A stretch of DNA of 64,000 bases, taken from positions 248,001-312,000 of the forward strand of contig CAVQER010000007.1 in the NCBI GenBank assembly GCA_963711595.1, written 5' to 3'. The translations under genes and the position numbers were made by a program. This document shows positions 36,724 to 45,233 of the stretch, in pieces; the stretch's first letter is position 1, and each line of letters begins with the position of its first letter. Origin of the DNA: JAUSIF01 sp963711595. GTDB lineage: Bacteria; Pseudomonadota; Alphaproteobacteria; Rhizobiales; Xanthobacteraceae. The notes below the pieces were generated by a model. It did not search any database. It had not been told where the DNA came from and saw only the letters and a program-made list of their open reading frames with translations.

Positions 36724-37116
36724 TTGAAACGCGCGTGCAGCAGATGGGCGACGACGGTTGCCCATCTCGTGGCCGTTACATCGGTGAGTGCGAGCTTGCT
36801 GCTTTGCGCGGCCACGGTGGGGACCGCGCAGCCGAAGACTTTCGAGCCGCGACAAGAAGAACCGGAAGAATTTCCCGACTTGCCCGGACGCGAAGACACA
36901 TTCTATTTTTGTGTTGCCTGCCACAACTTCAAGCTCGTGGCCCAGCAAGGCATGAGCCGTCACCGCTGGGACAGCACCCTTGACCTGATGACCGAACGGC
37001 ACGGAATGCAGAAGCTTGTCGGGAAAGATCGCGAACTCATTCTCGACTATCTTGCGAAGGCGTTCCCGGAGGCTGAAGCGCCGCGCGGTTGGCAAAATCC
37101 GTTCTTAAAGCGATGA
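36724..37116 (+). CDS. c-type cytochrome subunit next to sulfite oxidase (SorB-like)
   Basis: About 130 residues from a TTG at 36724, seven bases after the sulfite oxidase stop. Signal peptide (about 1-36, ending T-A-Q-P), then one haem-binding C-V-A-C-H (63-67) and candidate axial methionines. The upstream frame is open but lies inside the sulfite oxidase gene in another phase. Probable electron acceptor of SorA. No better start codon was seen; a GTG inside the signal region would truncate it. Confidence 0.78.
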   Translation: MKRACSRWATTVAHLVAVTSVSASLLLCAATVGTAQPKTFEPRQEEPEEFPDLPGREDTFYFCVACHNFKLVAQQGMSRHRWDSTLDLMTERHGMQKLVGKDRELILDYLAKAFPEAEAPRGWQNPFLKR

Positions 37117-37123
37117 TCCGCCG

Positions 37124-37513
37124 ATGTGGCCTCGCGTAATCATGTCGCTTCTGATCGCAGCTTGCGCACCGGCGCCTGCATTTTCCGCCGATCCGGTATC
37201 GGGCGAGAAAGTCTTCAAGCGCTGCCTTGCGTGTCACACCGTCGGCGAGGACGCGAAGGCAGGCGTTGGCCCCGTACTCAACGGACTTCTCGGCCGCAAG
37301 GCAGGTACCTATCCCGGTTTCAAATACACCGAGGCGAATAAGAATTCCGGTATTGTCTGGGACGAGGCTACGCTTGCGAACTATCTGAAAAATCCGCGGG
37401 CCGCGATTCCTGGAACGAGCATGACGTTCCTCGGAATCAAGAAGGACGAAGAAATTGAAGACCTGATCGCCTATTTGAAGCGATTTGGCCCGGACGGAAA
37501 GCCGCCGCCCTGA
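37124..37513 (+). CDS. Class I cytochrome c (c2-like)
   Basis: 129 residues. Signal peptide to about residue 21 (A-P-A-F-S-A). Haem motif C-L-A-C-H (34-38), G-V-G-P-V-L-N-G-L-L-G-R, and a distal methionine in P-G-T-S-M-T-F-L-G, the standard mitochondrial-type cytochrome c fold. It probably carries electrons from sulfite oxidase to the terminal oxidase. Seven bp after the previous gene; its stop faces the convergent hypothetical gene three bases away. Confidence 0.92.
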   Translation: MWPRVIMSLLIAACAPAPAFSADPVSGEKVFKRCLACHTVGEDAKAGVGPVLNGLLGRKAGTYPGFKYTEANKNSGIVWDEATLANYLKNPRAAIPGTSMTFLGIKKDEEIEDLIAYLKRFGPDGKPPP

Positions 37514-37516
37514 CGC

Positions 37517-38521
37517 TCAGCGTGCGGACAAACGACCACGCAACCGCGGCATGGCCTTCGCATAAATCCAGTCGTCGTGTCGCTTCGGGGTCGGACTGAC
37601 GAACGACCCATCCGGCCCGCAGCTGTGGCGTCTCAGCTCCGCGTGAGCGAAGAATTCGGCAAGGCGCTCGTCACCGCCGGCGCTCATCAGCGCGAGCCGA
37701 TCGAGCAGGCAAGCGAAGTCGCCATGGGCAACAAGCTCGGCGCCTTCATTGCACCACCAGGCAGTGAGGCCGAGCCGCGGGTCGCTCCAGGCCGCCGCTG
37801 TAGCGATACAGTAGCGCGGGCCGGTGACGCTCTTCACGGTCATTGCGACGATCGGCAGCGCACCGAGCTTTGTCGCGATCCTGCGGTTCGTTTCCTGCAG
37901 TTCGGCGTCGATTGACGACTGCGATGCGACTTCGACGACTGCTTCAAGCGGATCGGGCTCGGGCATGCCTTCCGTGCCCGGCCGATAGAGGACAATGCGG
38001 ACGTATGGGCGGCGAGCGCTCGGATCGCCGAAAGTGAGTTCGTCCTTGCGGCCGCCGCCAGAACGGTGCCGGCGCACGACGTAATGAGCGCTGACGCCGT
38101 CCAGCGAGGAGGAGGTCACTGAGAACGCGCCTTGCGCCCGGGGAATTTCGATCCATTCCGGTTGCGGCCGGAACTCTGTCGGCGGCGGCAGAGCCGGTGG
38201 AGGCCGGCGGACCAGATCATCCGCGAGAATAGCAGCCATCATTCCGACCGCAGCGTAGGCGATCAGCGTGGATGGCGGCAAACTCGAAATTTCCAGAATC
38301 CGATCGCGTATCGCGGCGGCGCGGTCGCGGGCGGCGTAGCAAGCCGACTGAAACGCGAAATGGACCACGGAAAGGTGATCGTCGAATGCGCTCAGCGCGG
38401 CATCGATCCGACCCGGGTGAGGGAGCTCTGCTCCACGCAAGGCGGCGCGGGCGGTCTGCAGATGCGCGCGCGCATGACTGAGCGATGCGCCGAGCGGCGC
38501 GAGCAACTCTTCGGCAGGCAC
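37517..38521 (-). CDS. Hypothetical protein with one transmembrane segment
   Basis: I do not recognise this family. About 334 residues from a GTG at 38521 that has a purine-rich ribosome site (AGGGAGGGG) just upstream; the open frame continues further but is low-complexity. An N-terminal helical part (R-A-H-L-Q-T-A-R-A-A-L) precedes a hydrophobic segment at about residues 85-103 (T-L-I-A-Y-A-A-V-G-M-M-A-A-I-L-A), a proline-rich linker, then a beta-rich globular domain with a W-W-C-N motif. A membrane-anchored periplasmic domain is likely. It is divergent from asd with 117 bp between starts. Confidence 0.66.
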   Translation of the reverse strand: MPAEELLAPLGASLSHARAHLQTARAALRGAELPHPGRIDAALSAFDDHLSVVHFAFQSACYAARDRAAAIRDRILEISSLPPSTLIAYAAVGMMAAILADDLVRRPPPALPPPTEFRPQPEWIEIPRAQGAFSVTSSSLDGVSAHYVVRRHRSGGGRKDELTFGDPSARRPYVRIVLYRPGTEGMPEPDPLEAVVEVASQSSIDAELQETNRRIATKLGALPIVAMTVKSVTGPRYCIATAAAWSDPRLGLTAWWCNEGAELVAHGDFACLLDRLALMSAGGDERLAEFFAHAELRRHSCGPDGSFVSPTPKRHDDWIYAKAMPRLRGRLSAR

Positions 38522-38638
38522 GCCTTTCCCCTCCCTGGCAGGATGGCGTTGCGGTTGGCCTACTTCTCGCGTAGAAGCCGCTGCGTTTCGGTGTGCGCGA
38601 GGCTGGGAACAGCTCGCTTTCCCGGCGGAGAGTGAACG

Positions 38639-39673
38639 ATGGGTTACAAGGTCGCGGTGGTCGGTGCCACCGGCAATGTCGGGCGCGAGATGCTCGAGAT
38701 CCTCGCTGAACGCGGTTTCCCCGCCGACGAGGTGGTCGCTCTCGCGTCGCGTCGCTCGGTTGGCACGGAAGCCTCCTATGGTGAACGAACGCTGAAGGTG
38801 AAGGTGCTCGAGCACTACGATTTCACCGATACCGACATCTGCCTGATGTCGGCGGGCTCCGCCGTCTCCAAGGAGTGGTCGCCAAAGATCGCCGCTAAGG
38901 GCTGCGTCGTGATCGACAACTCGTCATGCTGGCGTTACGACCCGGACGTTCCGCTCGTCGTGCCGGAGGTGAACGCCGCCGCGGTCGACGGATTCAAGAA
39001 GAAGAACATCATCGCGAACCCGAATTGCTCGACCGCGCAGCTCGTGGTCGCGCTGAAGCCGCTGCACGATCGAGCGACGATCAAGCGGGTCGTCGTCGCG
39101 ACATATCAATCCGTATCGGGAGCCGGCAAGGAAGCGATGGACGAGTTGTTCTCGCAAACGCGCGCGATCTTTTCCGCCGAGACGCCGGAAGCAGACAAGT
39201 TTTCCAAGCGGATCGCGTTCAACGTGATTCCGCACATCGATGTCTTCATGGAAGACGGCTCCACCAGGGAAGAGTGGAAGATGTCGGCCGAAACCAAGAA
39301 GATCCTCGATCCGAAGATCAACTTGGTCGCGACGTGCGTGCGTGTGCCGGTATTCATCGGACATTCCGAGGCGGTGAACGTCGAGTTCGAGAAGCCGCTG
39401 TCGGCCGATCAGGCCCGCAATATCCTGCGCGAAGCGCCGGGCGTGCTCGTCATCGATAAGCGCGAGCCGGGCGGTTACGTGACGCCGTTCGAATGCGTTG
39501 GTGAAGACGCCACCTATGTCTCGCGGCTACGCGACGACAAGACGGTCAAGCACGGCATCTCGTTCTGGTGCGTGTCTGACAATCTTCGCAAGGGCGCGGC
39601 GCTGAACGCGATTCAGATCGCCGAGTCGCTCGTGAACCGGAAGCTTCTGCAGCCGAAGAAGAAGGCTGCCTGA
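38639..39673 (+). CDS. asd: Aspartate-semialdehyde dehydrogenase
   Basis: 344 residues. NADPH-dependent reduction of aspartyl phosphate, giving aspartate semialdehyde for lysine, threonine, methionine and diaminopimelate. Nucleotide-binding G-A-T-G-N-V-G (9-15), catalytic Cys130 in N-P-N-C-S-T-A-Q-L, and the active-site region G-I-S-F-W-C-V-S-D-N-L-R-K-G-A-A. Good Shine-Dalgarno GGAGAG before the ATG. Convergent with the following membrane-protein gene (17 bp gap). Confidence 0.97.
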   Translation: MGYKVAVVGATGNVGREMLEILAERGFPADEVVALASRRSVGTEASYGERTLKVKVLEHYDFTDTDICLMSAGSAVSKEWSPKIAAKGCVVIDNSSCWRYDPDVPLVVPEVNAAAVDGFKKKNIIANPNCSTAQLVVALKPLHDRATIKRVVVATYQSVSGAGKEAMDELFSQTRAIFSAETPEADKFSKRIAFNVIPHIDVFMEDGSTREEWKMSAETKKILDPKINLVATCVRVPVFIGHSEAVNVEFEKPLSADQARNILREAPGVLVIDKREPGGYVTPFECVGEDATYVSRLRDDKTVKHGISFWCVSDNLRKGAALNAIQIAESLVNRKLLQPKKKAA

Positions 39674-39690
39674 CGAAACGAGCGTCAGCG

Positions 39691-40224
39691 CTACTTCGCC
39701 CTCGAGCGGCGGTCCTTCTGCTCGACTTTGCGCTCGACGCGCTTGTCCTTCTGCTCGACTTCGCGCTCCACCATGACGCTCATGCGTTGATAGAGGCCGA
39801 GACCCAGAATCAGGATGGTGCCCGTGACCATGATTGCTGCCGGGTAGAGCAGGAGGGACACTGATTCCTGGCTGACGCGGAAGACCGTCACCAACCCTTC
39901 AAGAAACACGGCGATCGAAATCGTCGAGACGAACTTCGTAAGGCTGCGGCGCGCTTCCGCCGCGCTGTGCAGCTCGCGGTTGCGCATAATCTCTTCCTCG
40001 ACGAGATACTTTGCCACCTCGAAAACCGCGACCGCGACGACGATATAGCCAACACCGCGCAGTACGCCCTGACCGAAATCCTCCCAGATAGAGATGCCTC
40101 GAACGGCCTCGCCAATGCCGTAGACGGTCATCAGCAGCGCGAACAGGGCGAGCACGGCCGCGATTAACCCGAAAATCACCCGGGTGGCGGACTCGAAGAC
40201 GGCGGTGGGAAAATCTTCGTTCAC
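39691..40224 (-). CDS. Hypothetical membrane protein with basic C-terminal tail
   Basis: Not recognised with confidence. About 177 residues from a GTG at 40224 (an alternative GTG at 40302 has a better ribosome site but adds a low-complexity stretch). Two N-terminal hydrophobic segments (V-I-F-G-L-I-A-A-V-L-A-L-F-A-L-L and V-L-R-G-V-G-Y-I-V-V-A-V-A-V-F), a charged linker (E-E-E-I-M-R-N-R-E), two more hydrophobic segments, and a Lys/Arg-rich coiled tail with repeated V-E-Q-K-D. A PsiE-like topology is possible but unproven. Confidence 0.62.
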   Translation of the reverse strand: MNEDFPTAVFESATRVIFGLIAAVLALFALLMTVYGIGEAVRGISIWEDFGQGVLRGVGYIVVAVAVFEVAKYLVEEEIMRNRELHSAAEARRSLTKFVSTISIAVFLEGLVTVFRVSQESVSLLLYPAAIMVTGTILILGLGLYQRMSVMVEREVEQKDKRVERKVEQKDRRSRAK

Positions 40225-40393
40225 AAGAGGCTCAAAATGACGGTGTGCCGGTTGGAGACGGATTGCTAAAGGTGCGGCCGCCTGAAACGAAGCGGGGCTC
40301 ACATTGGTTCCCTGACCACCAGAGCAGCGATTGCGTCACGGCAAACTTGGCAAACTCGGCGCCGGACGGCTAGTTTCGTCACCCGGGGTCGAA

Positions 40394-41440
40394 ATGGCGA
40401 ACAGCGCGGGCAACTACTTCGAAGATTTTCGCGTCGGCCAGGTCATCCGTCACGCTACGCCCCGCACCATTACCTCCGGCGACGTCGCCCTCTACGGAGC
40501 GCTCTACGGGACGCGTACGGCGGTGCACTCGTCCGATGCGTTCGCGCGGGCGCTCGGATATCGGCACGCGCCGGTCGACGACCTTCTCGTTTTCAATATC
40601 GTTTTCGGCAAGACGGTACCGGATATCTCGCTCAATGCCGTAGCCAACCTCGGTTACGCAGCCGGCCGGGTGCTTGCGCCGGTATATCCGGGCGAAACCT
40701 TGCACGCCGTCTCCGAGGTGATCGGTTTGCGGGAAAATTCGGACCGCAAGGCAGGCGTCGTCTATGTGCGGTCGACGGGGCTGAAGCACGACGGGACCGA
40801 AGTAATCGATTATGTGCGATGGGTCATGGTGCGAAAGCGCAGCGAGACAAGCGACGCACCCGAGCCATACGTACCGAAGCTCCCGTCCTTCCTGCACGCG
40901 GAATTGTTGGGCGACGCGGTGCCCGCGCTCGACATCAAGAATTACGATTTCACTTTGGCGGGCAGCACACACCGGTTCGACGACTACGAAGTGGGAGCGC
41001 GCATCGATCACGTGGACGGTGTGACGGTCGAGGAAGCCGAGCACCAGCTCGCGACGCGTCTGTACCAGAACCCAGCGCGCATCCACTTCAACCGGATGAG
41101 CGAAGCGGCGGGTCGCTACGGACGGCGACTGATCTACGGCGGACACGTTATTTCGCTGGCGCGCGCGCTCAGCTTCAACGGCCTTGCGAATGCGTTCCAT
41201 TTCGCCGCGATCAATTCGGGCCGCCACGTAAATCCGTTGTTTGCCGGCGACACGGTGTTTGCCTGGTCGCAAGTAGTCGATCATCAGCCGGTCCCGGGCC
41301 GTCGAGACGTCGGTGCCTTGAGGCTCCGAACGGTCGCGACGAAGGATCGCCCGTGCACGGACTTCCCGTGGAAGCAAGGCGAGGAGTACGAGCCGGAAAT
41401 AATCCTGGATATCGACTACTGGGCGCTCATTCCGCGCTGA
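40394..41440 (+). CDS. Mesaconyl-CoA hydratase (double-hotdog MaoC-like)
   Basis: 348 residues from the ATG at 40394, with two tandem MaoC-like domains. Characteristic strings include N-Y-F-E-D-F-R-V-G-Q, A-P-V-D-D-L-L-V-F-N-I-V-F-G-K-T-V-P-D-I-S-L-N, and R-R-L-I-Y-G-G-H-V-I-S-L-A-R-A-L-S-F-N-G-L. This is the strongly conserved signature of mesaconyl-CoA/beta-methylmalyl-CoA hydratase, which hydrates mesaconyl-CoA in the ethylmalonyl-CoA pathway for C2 assimilation. It sits beside the succinate dehydrogenase genes. Its last 25 bases overlap the convergent esterase gene. Confidence 0.88.
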   Translation: MANSAGNYFEDFRVGQVIRHATPRTITSGDVALYGALYGTRTAVHSSDAFARALGYRHAPVDDLLVFNIVFGKTVPDISLNAVANLGYAAGRVLAPVYPGETLHAVSEVIGLRENSDRKAGVVYVRSTGLKHDGTEVIDYVRWVMVRKRSETSDAPEPYVPKLPSFLHAELLGDAVPALDIKNYDFTLAGSTHRFDDYEVGARIDHVDGVTVEEAEHQLATRLYQNPARIHFNRMSEAAGRYGRRLIYGGHVISLARALSFNGLANAFHFAAINSGRHVNPLFAGDTVFAWSQVVDHQPVPGRRDVGALRLRTVATKDRPCTDFPWKQGEEYEPEIILDIDYWALIPR

Positions 41441-42483
41441 CCCGGCCCGCCGCGATACTGACGGAAGAAACTCCAGATCTCTTCGGCGGCATCGATCGAG
41501 TGGCTTCGCTCCTGGAGAAACCAGGAGACAAAAGTGTCGCCGCGGCCGGGCTCGGCTGAGGGCGGCAAGTGTCCGCCACCCGGAATCGTGTAGAGCATGA
41601 CCGACAGGTTGTCGCGGCAGATCGACCAGCGGCGAACTTCGATTCGTGCAGAGCGATCAAGGCTCGGGCGCTCACTGTCGCCGTAAGTCATGCATCCCGC
41701 GAGGTCAGCGAAGAATTGAGCCGTGTCGTTCGCCGAAAGGATGCCGTTGCCGGCCATCGGAACACCAAACCACGGAATGATCGGGTCGAACGTGCCGTGC
41801 ATAAAAAGAGCGGGCAGCGGTCGGCGGGGCGTGCAAGTCGTGCGGTATTGCTCGGGAACGGTGGCCGCCATAATTGCCACAGCAGCGAACAGATCGGATC
41901 GCTCGCAAGCCATACGCGCCGCCATGAAACCGCCCATCGACAGGCCTGCGAGATAAATGCGGCGCGGATCGGCGATTCCGTCCGCGATCAGACGGCGCAC
42001 CACGGCTGCGATGAACGGCACGTCGTCGCCGGGCCGTACGACATAGCCAAGGCGCATGACCGGAGGACGCGCGTCATCCCACACGCGATTGATACCCTCA
42101 GGATAGACCACGGCGAAGCGCTCGCGCTGGGCGATACGGTTCATCCCGAGATCGGTCTCGAACTCGGACGCCGACTGAACCGCGCCATGCAGAGCGATGA
42201 CAACCGGTATCGGCGCTGCGCGGAGACTGGGCGGGATATAGAGCCGGTAGCTGCGCGTTTCGCCGGCAACCGAGATCTGACGAACTTCGGTGGCGATTGA
42301 TGAAGTGGCGGCGCATGCGAGCGCGAGACCGGCGAGCAGCCAGGTCCCGAGTTCGTGTCGCTGTCCCCCTACCCGAATCGCATGACGAAGCCGGTCGCAT
42401 CCGCTCAACCCCTTTGCGGCCAGCCAAGTTGGGGAAGATTTCAAGACGAATTTGCGTCTTGCGACTCGGACAACCATCTTCAT
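41416..42483 (-). CDS. PHB depolymerase / feruloyl-esterase-like alpha/beta hydrolase, exported
   Basis: About 355 residues from the ATG at 42483. N-terminal hydrophobic export segment (T-W-L-L-A-G-L-A-L-A-C-A-A, about 47-59) after an unusually long basic leader. Then Y-I-P-P-S-L, A-L-H-G oxyanion strand, Asp/Trp-containing region, nucleophile elbow G-L-S-M-G-G-F-M-A, and a late catalytic His in P-G-G-G-H. Periplasmic or secreted esterase, possibly for polyhydroxyalkanoate or aryl esters. The true start may be further downstream. The 3' end overlaps the mesaconyl-CoA hydratase gene by 25 bp. Confidence 0.8.
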   Translation of the reverse strand: MKMVVRVARRKFVLKSSPTWLAAKGLSGCDRLRHAIRVGGQRHELGTWLLAGLALACAATSSIATEVRQISVAGETRSYRLYIPPSLRAAPIPVVIALHGAVQSASEFETDLGMNRIAQRERFAVVYPEGINRVWDDARPPVMRLGYVVRPGDDVPFIAAVVRRLIADGIADPRRIYLAGLSMGGFMAARMACERSDLFAAVAIMAATVPEQYRTTCTPRRPLPALFMHGTFDPIIPWFGVPMAGNGILSANDTAQFFADLAGCMTYGDSERPSLDRSARIEVRRWSICRDNLSVMLYTIPGGGHLPPSAEPGRGDTFVSWFLQERSHSIDAAEEIWSFFRQYRGGPGQRGMSAQ

Positions 42484-42618
42484 AGGTGTGCAGAAGTAGA
42501 CTCGTCTGGCATACCACAAGTCCTCGCGGAACGCGCGGGTTTAGCCGCTACGGCGGGCCTGTCTCATTGCGATGCAGTGGGCTTTCCGCTACTCAACGGG
42601 TCCCGCCCGGGATCGCTC

Positions 42619-43017
42619 ATGATCGAGACGAAGACCAGAGCTGAGCGGCCGCTGTCGCCGCATCTGCAGATTTATCGGATGACGATGACGATGGCGATGT
42701 CCATCGTGCATCGAATTTCCGGGGCGGCGCTGTACGTGGGTACATTGCTGTTCGTCTGGTGGTTGCTTGCCGCGGCGAGCCCCCGGAACTTCGATGTGAT
42801 CAATGGTTTCTTTGGCTCCTGGATCGGGCGGCTGATTCTGTTCGGTTACACGTGGGCCTTGCTGCATCACCTGCTTGGAGGTCTGCGGCATCTGATCTGG
42901 GACACCGGGCGCGGACTTGAGCCGGCCGAACGCGAATTTGCCGCCTGGGCCACCCTCATTGGTTCCATCACCTTGACCGTCGTCCTCTGGATGCTCGGTC
43001 TGATGTTGCGAGGGTAG
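42619..43017 (+). CDS. sdhC: Succinate dehydrogenase cytochrome b556 subunit
   Basis: 132 residues, three transmembrane helices. The SdhC start P-L-S-P-H-L-Q-I-Y and S-I-V-H-R-I-S-G-A-A-L are present (haem/quinone site residues), with H-H-L-L-G-G-L-R-H-L-I-W-D later, including the haem-ligand His. The ATG at 42619 is chosen from homology; the open frame extends upstream. First gene of sdhCDAB, with sdhD 2 bp away. Confidence 0.95.
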   Translation: MIETKTRAERPLSPHLQIYRMTMTMAMSIVHRISGAALYVGTLLFVWWLLAAASPRNFDVINGFFGSWIGRLILFGYTWALLHHLLGGLRHLIWDTGRGLEPAEREFAAWATLIGSITLTVVLWMLGLMLRG

Positions 43018-43019
43018 TC

Positions 43020-43394
43020 ATGCGCACGCCGCTCAGCAGGGTTCGCGGCATCGGGCCCGCCCATTCCGGGACGGGTCACTTCCTGCTTCAGCGCACGACT
43101 GCCATCGCGAACGTCCCATTAGTGATTTACTTCGTATTCCTGGTTGCCTCGCTCAGCGGCCGCAGTCACGCGACAGTGACCGCCACACTTGGTCAGCCTG
43201 CGGTGACGATTCTCTTGCTCGCTGCGGTGCTGTCGATCGTGATCCACATGCGCGTCGGCATGCAGGTGATCATCGAGGACTACGTGCATCATCCGGGAAT
43301 GAAGATGACACTCCTCGTGACCAATACGTTCTTTGCGATTGCGATCGGCCTTACCGCGGCGTTCGCGGCCCTGCGGCTCAGCTTCGGGTTGTGA
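43020..43394 (+). CDS. sdhD: Succinate dehydrogenase membrane anchor subunit
   Basis: 124 residues, three transmembrane helices, with the H-F-L-L-Q-R-T-T-A-I-A-N-V-P block and H-M-R-V-G-M-Q-V-I-I-E-D-Y-V-H, where the first His is the haem ligand and the Asp-Tyr lies near the ubiquinone site. Anchors SdhAB in the inner membrane together with SdhC. The sdhA ATG follows immediately after the stop. Confidence 0.94.
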   Translation: MRTPLSRVRGIGPAHSGTGHFLLQRTTAIANVPLVIYFVFLVASLSGRSHATVTATLGQPAVTILLLAAVLSIVIHMRVGMQVIIEDYVHHPGMKMTLLVTNTFFAIAIGLTAAFAALRLSFGL

Positions 43395-43395
43395 T

Positions 43396-45231
43396 ATGGC
43401 GGACAACGGACGCGCGAGGAGTCCGGCCCCGGCACTCAACGGGCGTGCCTATCCGATCACGGATCACAGCTACGACGTGATCGTCATCGGCGCGGGCGGT
43501 TCGGGCCTGCGCGCTGTGATCGGTTGCGCGGAAGCGGGTCTGCGCACCGCGTGCATCACGAAGGTATTTCCCACGCGCTCACACACCGTCGCGGCGCAAG
43601 GCGGAATTTCCGCAGCACTCGGAAACATGGGCGAGGACGACTGGCGCTGGCACATGTACGACACCGTGAAGGGGTCGGACTGGCTCGGCGATCAGGATGC
43701 GATCGAGTACCTCTGCCGCCATGCTCCAGCCGCCGTGATCGAACTCGAGCATTGGGGCGTGCCGTTTTCCCGTACCGAGGAAGGCAAGATCTACCAGCGA
43801 CCGTTTGGTGGAATGACCACGCACTACGGCAAGGGCACCGCACAACGCACATGCGCCGCGGCGGACCGTACCGGCCACGCCATCCTGCACACGCTGTACG
43901 GCGGAGCGCTCAAGCATAAGGCGGAGTTCTTCATCGAATACTTCGCGATCGATCTCATCATGGATGAGGACGGCCGCTGCCGCGGCGTGATCGCGCTCTG
44001 CCTCGACGACGGTTCGTTGCATCGCTTTCGCGCTCACGTGACGGTTCTCGCGACGGGCGGATACGGCCGCGCCTATTTCACCTGCACATCGGCTCATACC
44101 TGCACCGGCGACGGCAACGCGATGGTGCTGCGTGCGGGCCTGCCGCTGCAGGACATGGAGTTCGTGCAGTTCCATCCGACGGGAATCTACGGCGCAGGAT
44201 GCCTGATAACGGAGGGTGCGCGCGGCGAGGGCGGTTATCTCGTCAACTCCGAGGGCGAGCGGTTCATGGAGCGCTATGCGCCATCGGCGAAGGATCTGGC
44301 ATCACGCGATGTGGTTTCGCGCGCGATGACGATCGAGATTCGCGAAGGACGCGGCGCCGGCAAGAGCAAAGACCATATCTTCCTGCATCTCGATCATCTG
44401 GATCCGGCGACACTGCATGAGCGGCTGCCGGGCATCTCCGAGAGTGCGCGCATTTTCGCGGGCGTGGATGTCACGCGCGAGCCGATCCCCGTGCTGCCGA
44501 CCGTCCACTACAACATGGGCGGAATTCCCTCGAACTACCACGGCGAAGCGCTGACCAAACCCAACGGATCGGGCGACAGGACGGTGCCAGGCTTGATGGC
44601 GATCGGTGAAGCGGCGAGCGTCTCAGTGCACGGTGCGAACCGGCTCGGTTCGAACTCGCTCACCGATCTCGTTGTGTTCGGCCGGGCTGCAGCGCAGCGC
44701 TGCGCCGAGCTCGTTTCTCCGGGCGAAAAACACGCGGATTTGCCGGCGGATTCTGCTGCGTTTGCGCTCGCGCGGCTTGACCGGTTCCGTCACGCGAGCG
44801 GCTCGACCCCGACGGCCGAACTGCGACTCAAGATGCAGAAGGTGATGCAGTCAAATTGCGCCGTATTTCGTACCGGCGACGTGCTGGAAGAAGGGCACAA
44901 GCTGATCCACGACGTGTATTCGGGTGTCTCCGACGTGCGCGTCAGTGACCGGTCGCTTACCTGGAATTCGGACCTGATCGAGACACTGGAATTTGCCAAT
45001 CTGATCGAACAAGCGGTCATCACGATGGATTCCGCCCTCAATCGCGCCGAGAGCCGTGGTGCTCACGCGCGGGAGGACTATCCCGACCGTGACGACAAGA
45101 ACTGGATGAAGCATACGCTCGCCTGGCTCGATCCCGACACGGGCAACGTCAAGATCGACTATCGGCCGGTGCACACCTATACGCTTACGAATGAAGTGCA
45201 ATACATCGAGCCGGTGAAGCGGGTGTACTGA
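43396..45231 (+). CDS. sdhA: Succinate dehydrogenase flavoprotein subunit
   Basis: 611 residues. FAD-binding G-A-G-G-S-G-L near residue 36 and the flavinylated His in S-H-T-V-A-A-Q-G-G. Substrate residues lie in H-P-T-G-I and R-G-E-G-G. The F-Q-F-type active site is intact. It oxidises succinate to fumarate. The ATG at 43396 follows sdhD; sdhB is 2 bp downstream. A start inside sdhD is rejected on homology. Confidence 0.98.
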   Translation: MADNGRARSPAPALNGRAYPITDHSYDVIVIGAGGSGLRAVIGCAEAGLRTACITKVFPTRSHTVAAQGGISAALGNMGEDDWRWHMYDTVKGSDWLGDQDAIEYLCRHAPAAVIELEHWGVPFSRTEEGKIYQRPFGGMTTHYGKGTAQRTCAAADRTGHAILHTLYGGALKHKAEFFIEYFAIDLIMDEDGRCRGVIALCLDDGSLHRFRAHVTVLATGGYGRAYFTCTSAHTCTGDGNAMVLRAGLPLQDMEFVQFHPTGIYGAGCLITEGARGEGGYLVNSEGERFMERYAPSAKDLASRDVVSRAMTIEIREGRGAGKSKDHIFLHLDHLDPATLHERLPGISESARIFAGVDVTREPIPVLPTVHYNMGGIPSNYHGEALTKPNGSGDRTVPGLMAIGEAASVSVHGANRLGSNSLTDLVVFGRAAAQRCAELVSPGEKHADLPADSAAFALARLDRFRHASGSTPTAELRLKMQKVMQSNCAVFRTGDVLEEGHKLIHDVYSGVSDVRVSDRSLTWNSDLIETLEFANLIEQAVITMDSALNRAESRGAHAREDYPDRDDKNWMKHTLAWLDPDTGNVKIDYRPVHTYTLTNEVQYIEPVKRVY

Positions 45232-45233
45232 TC

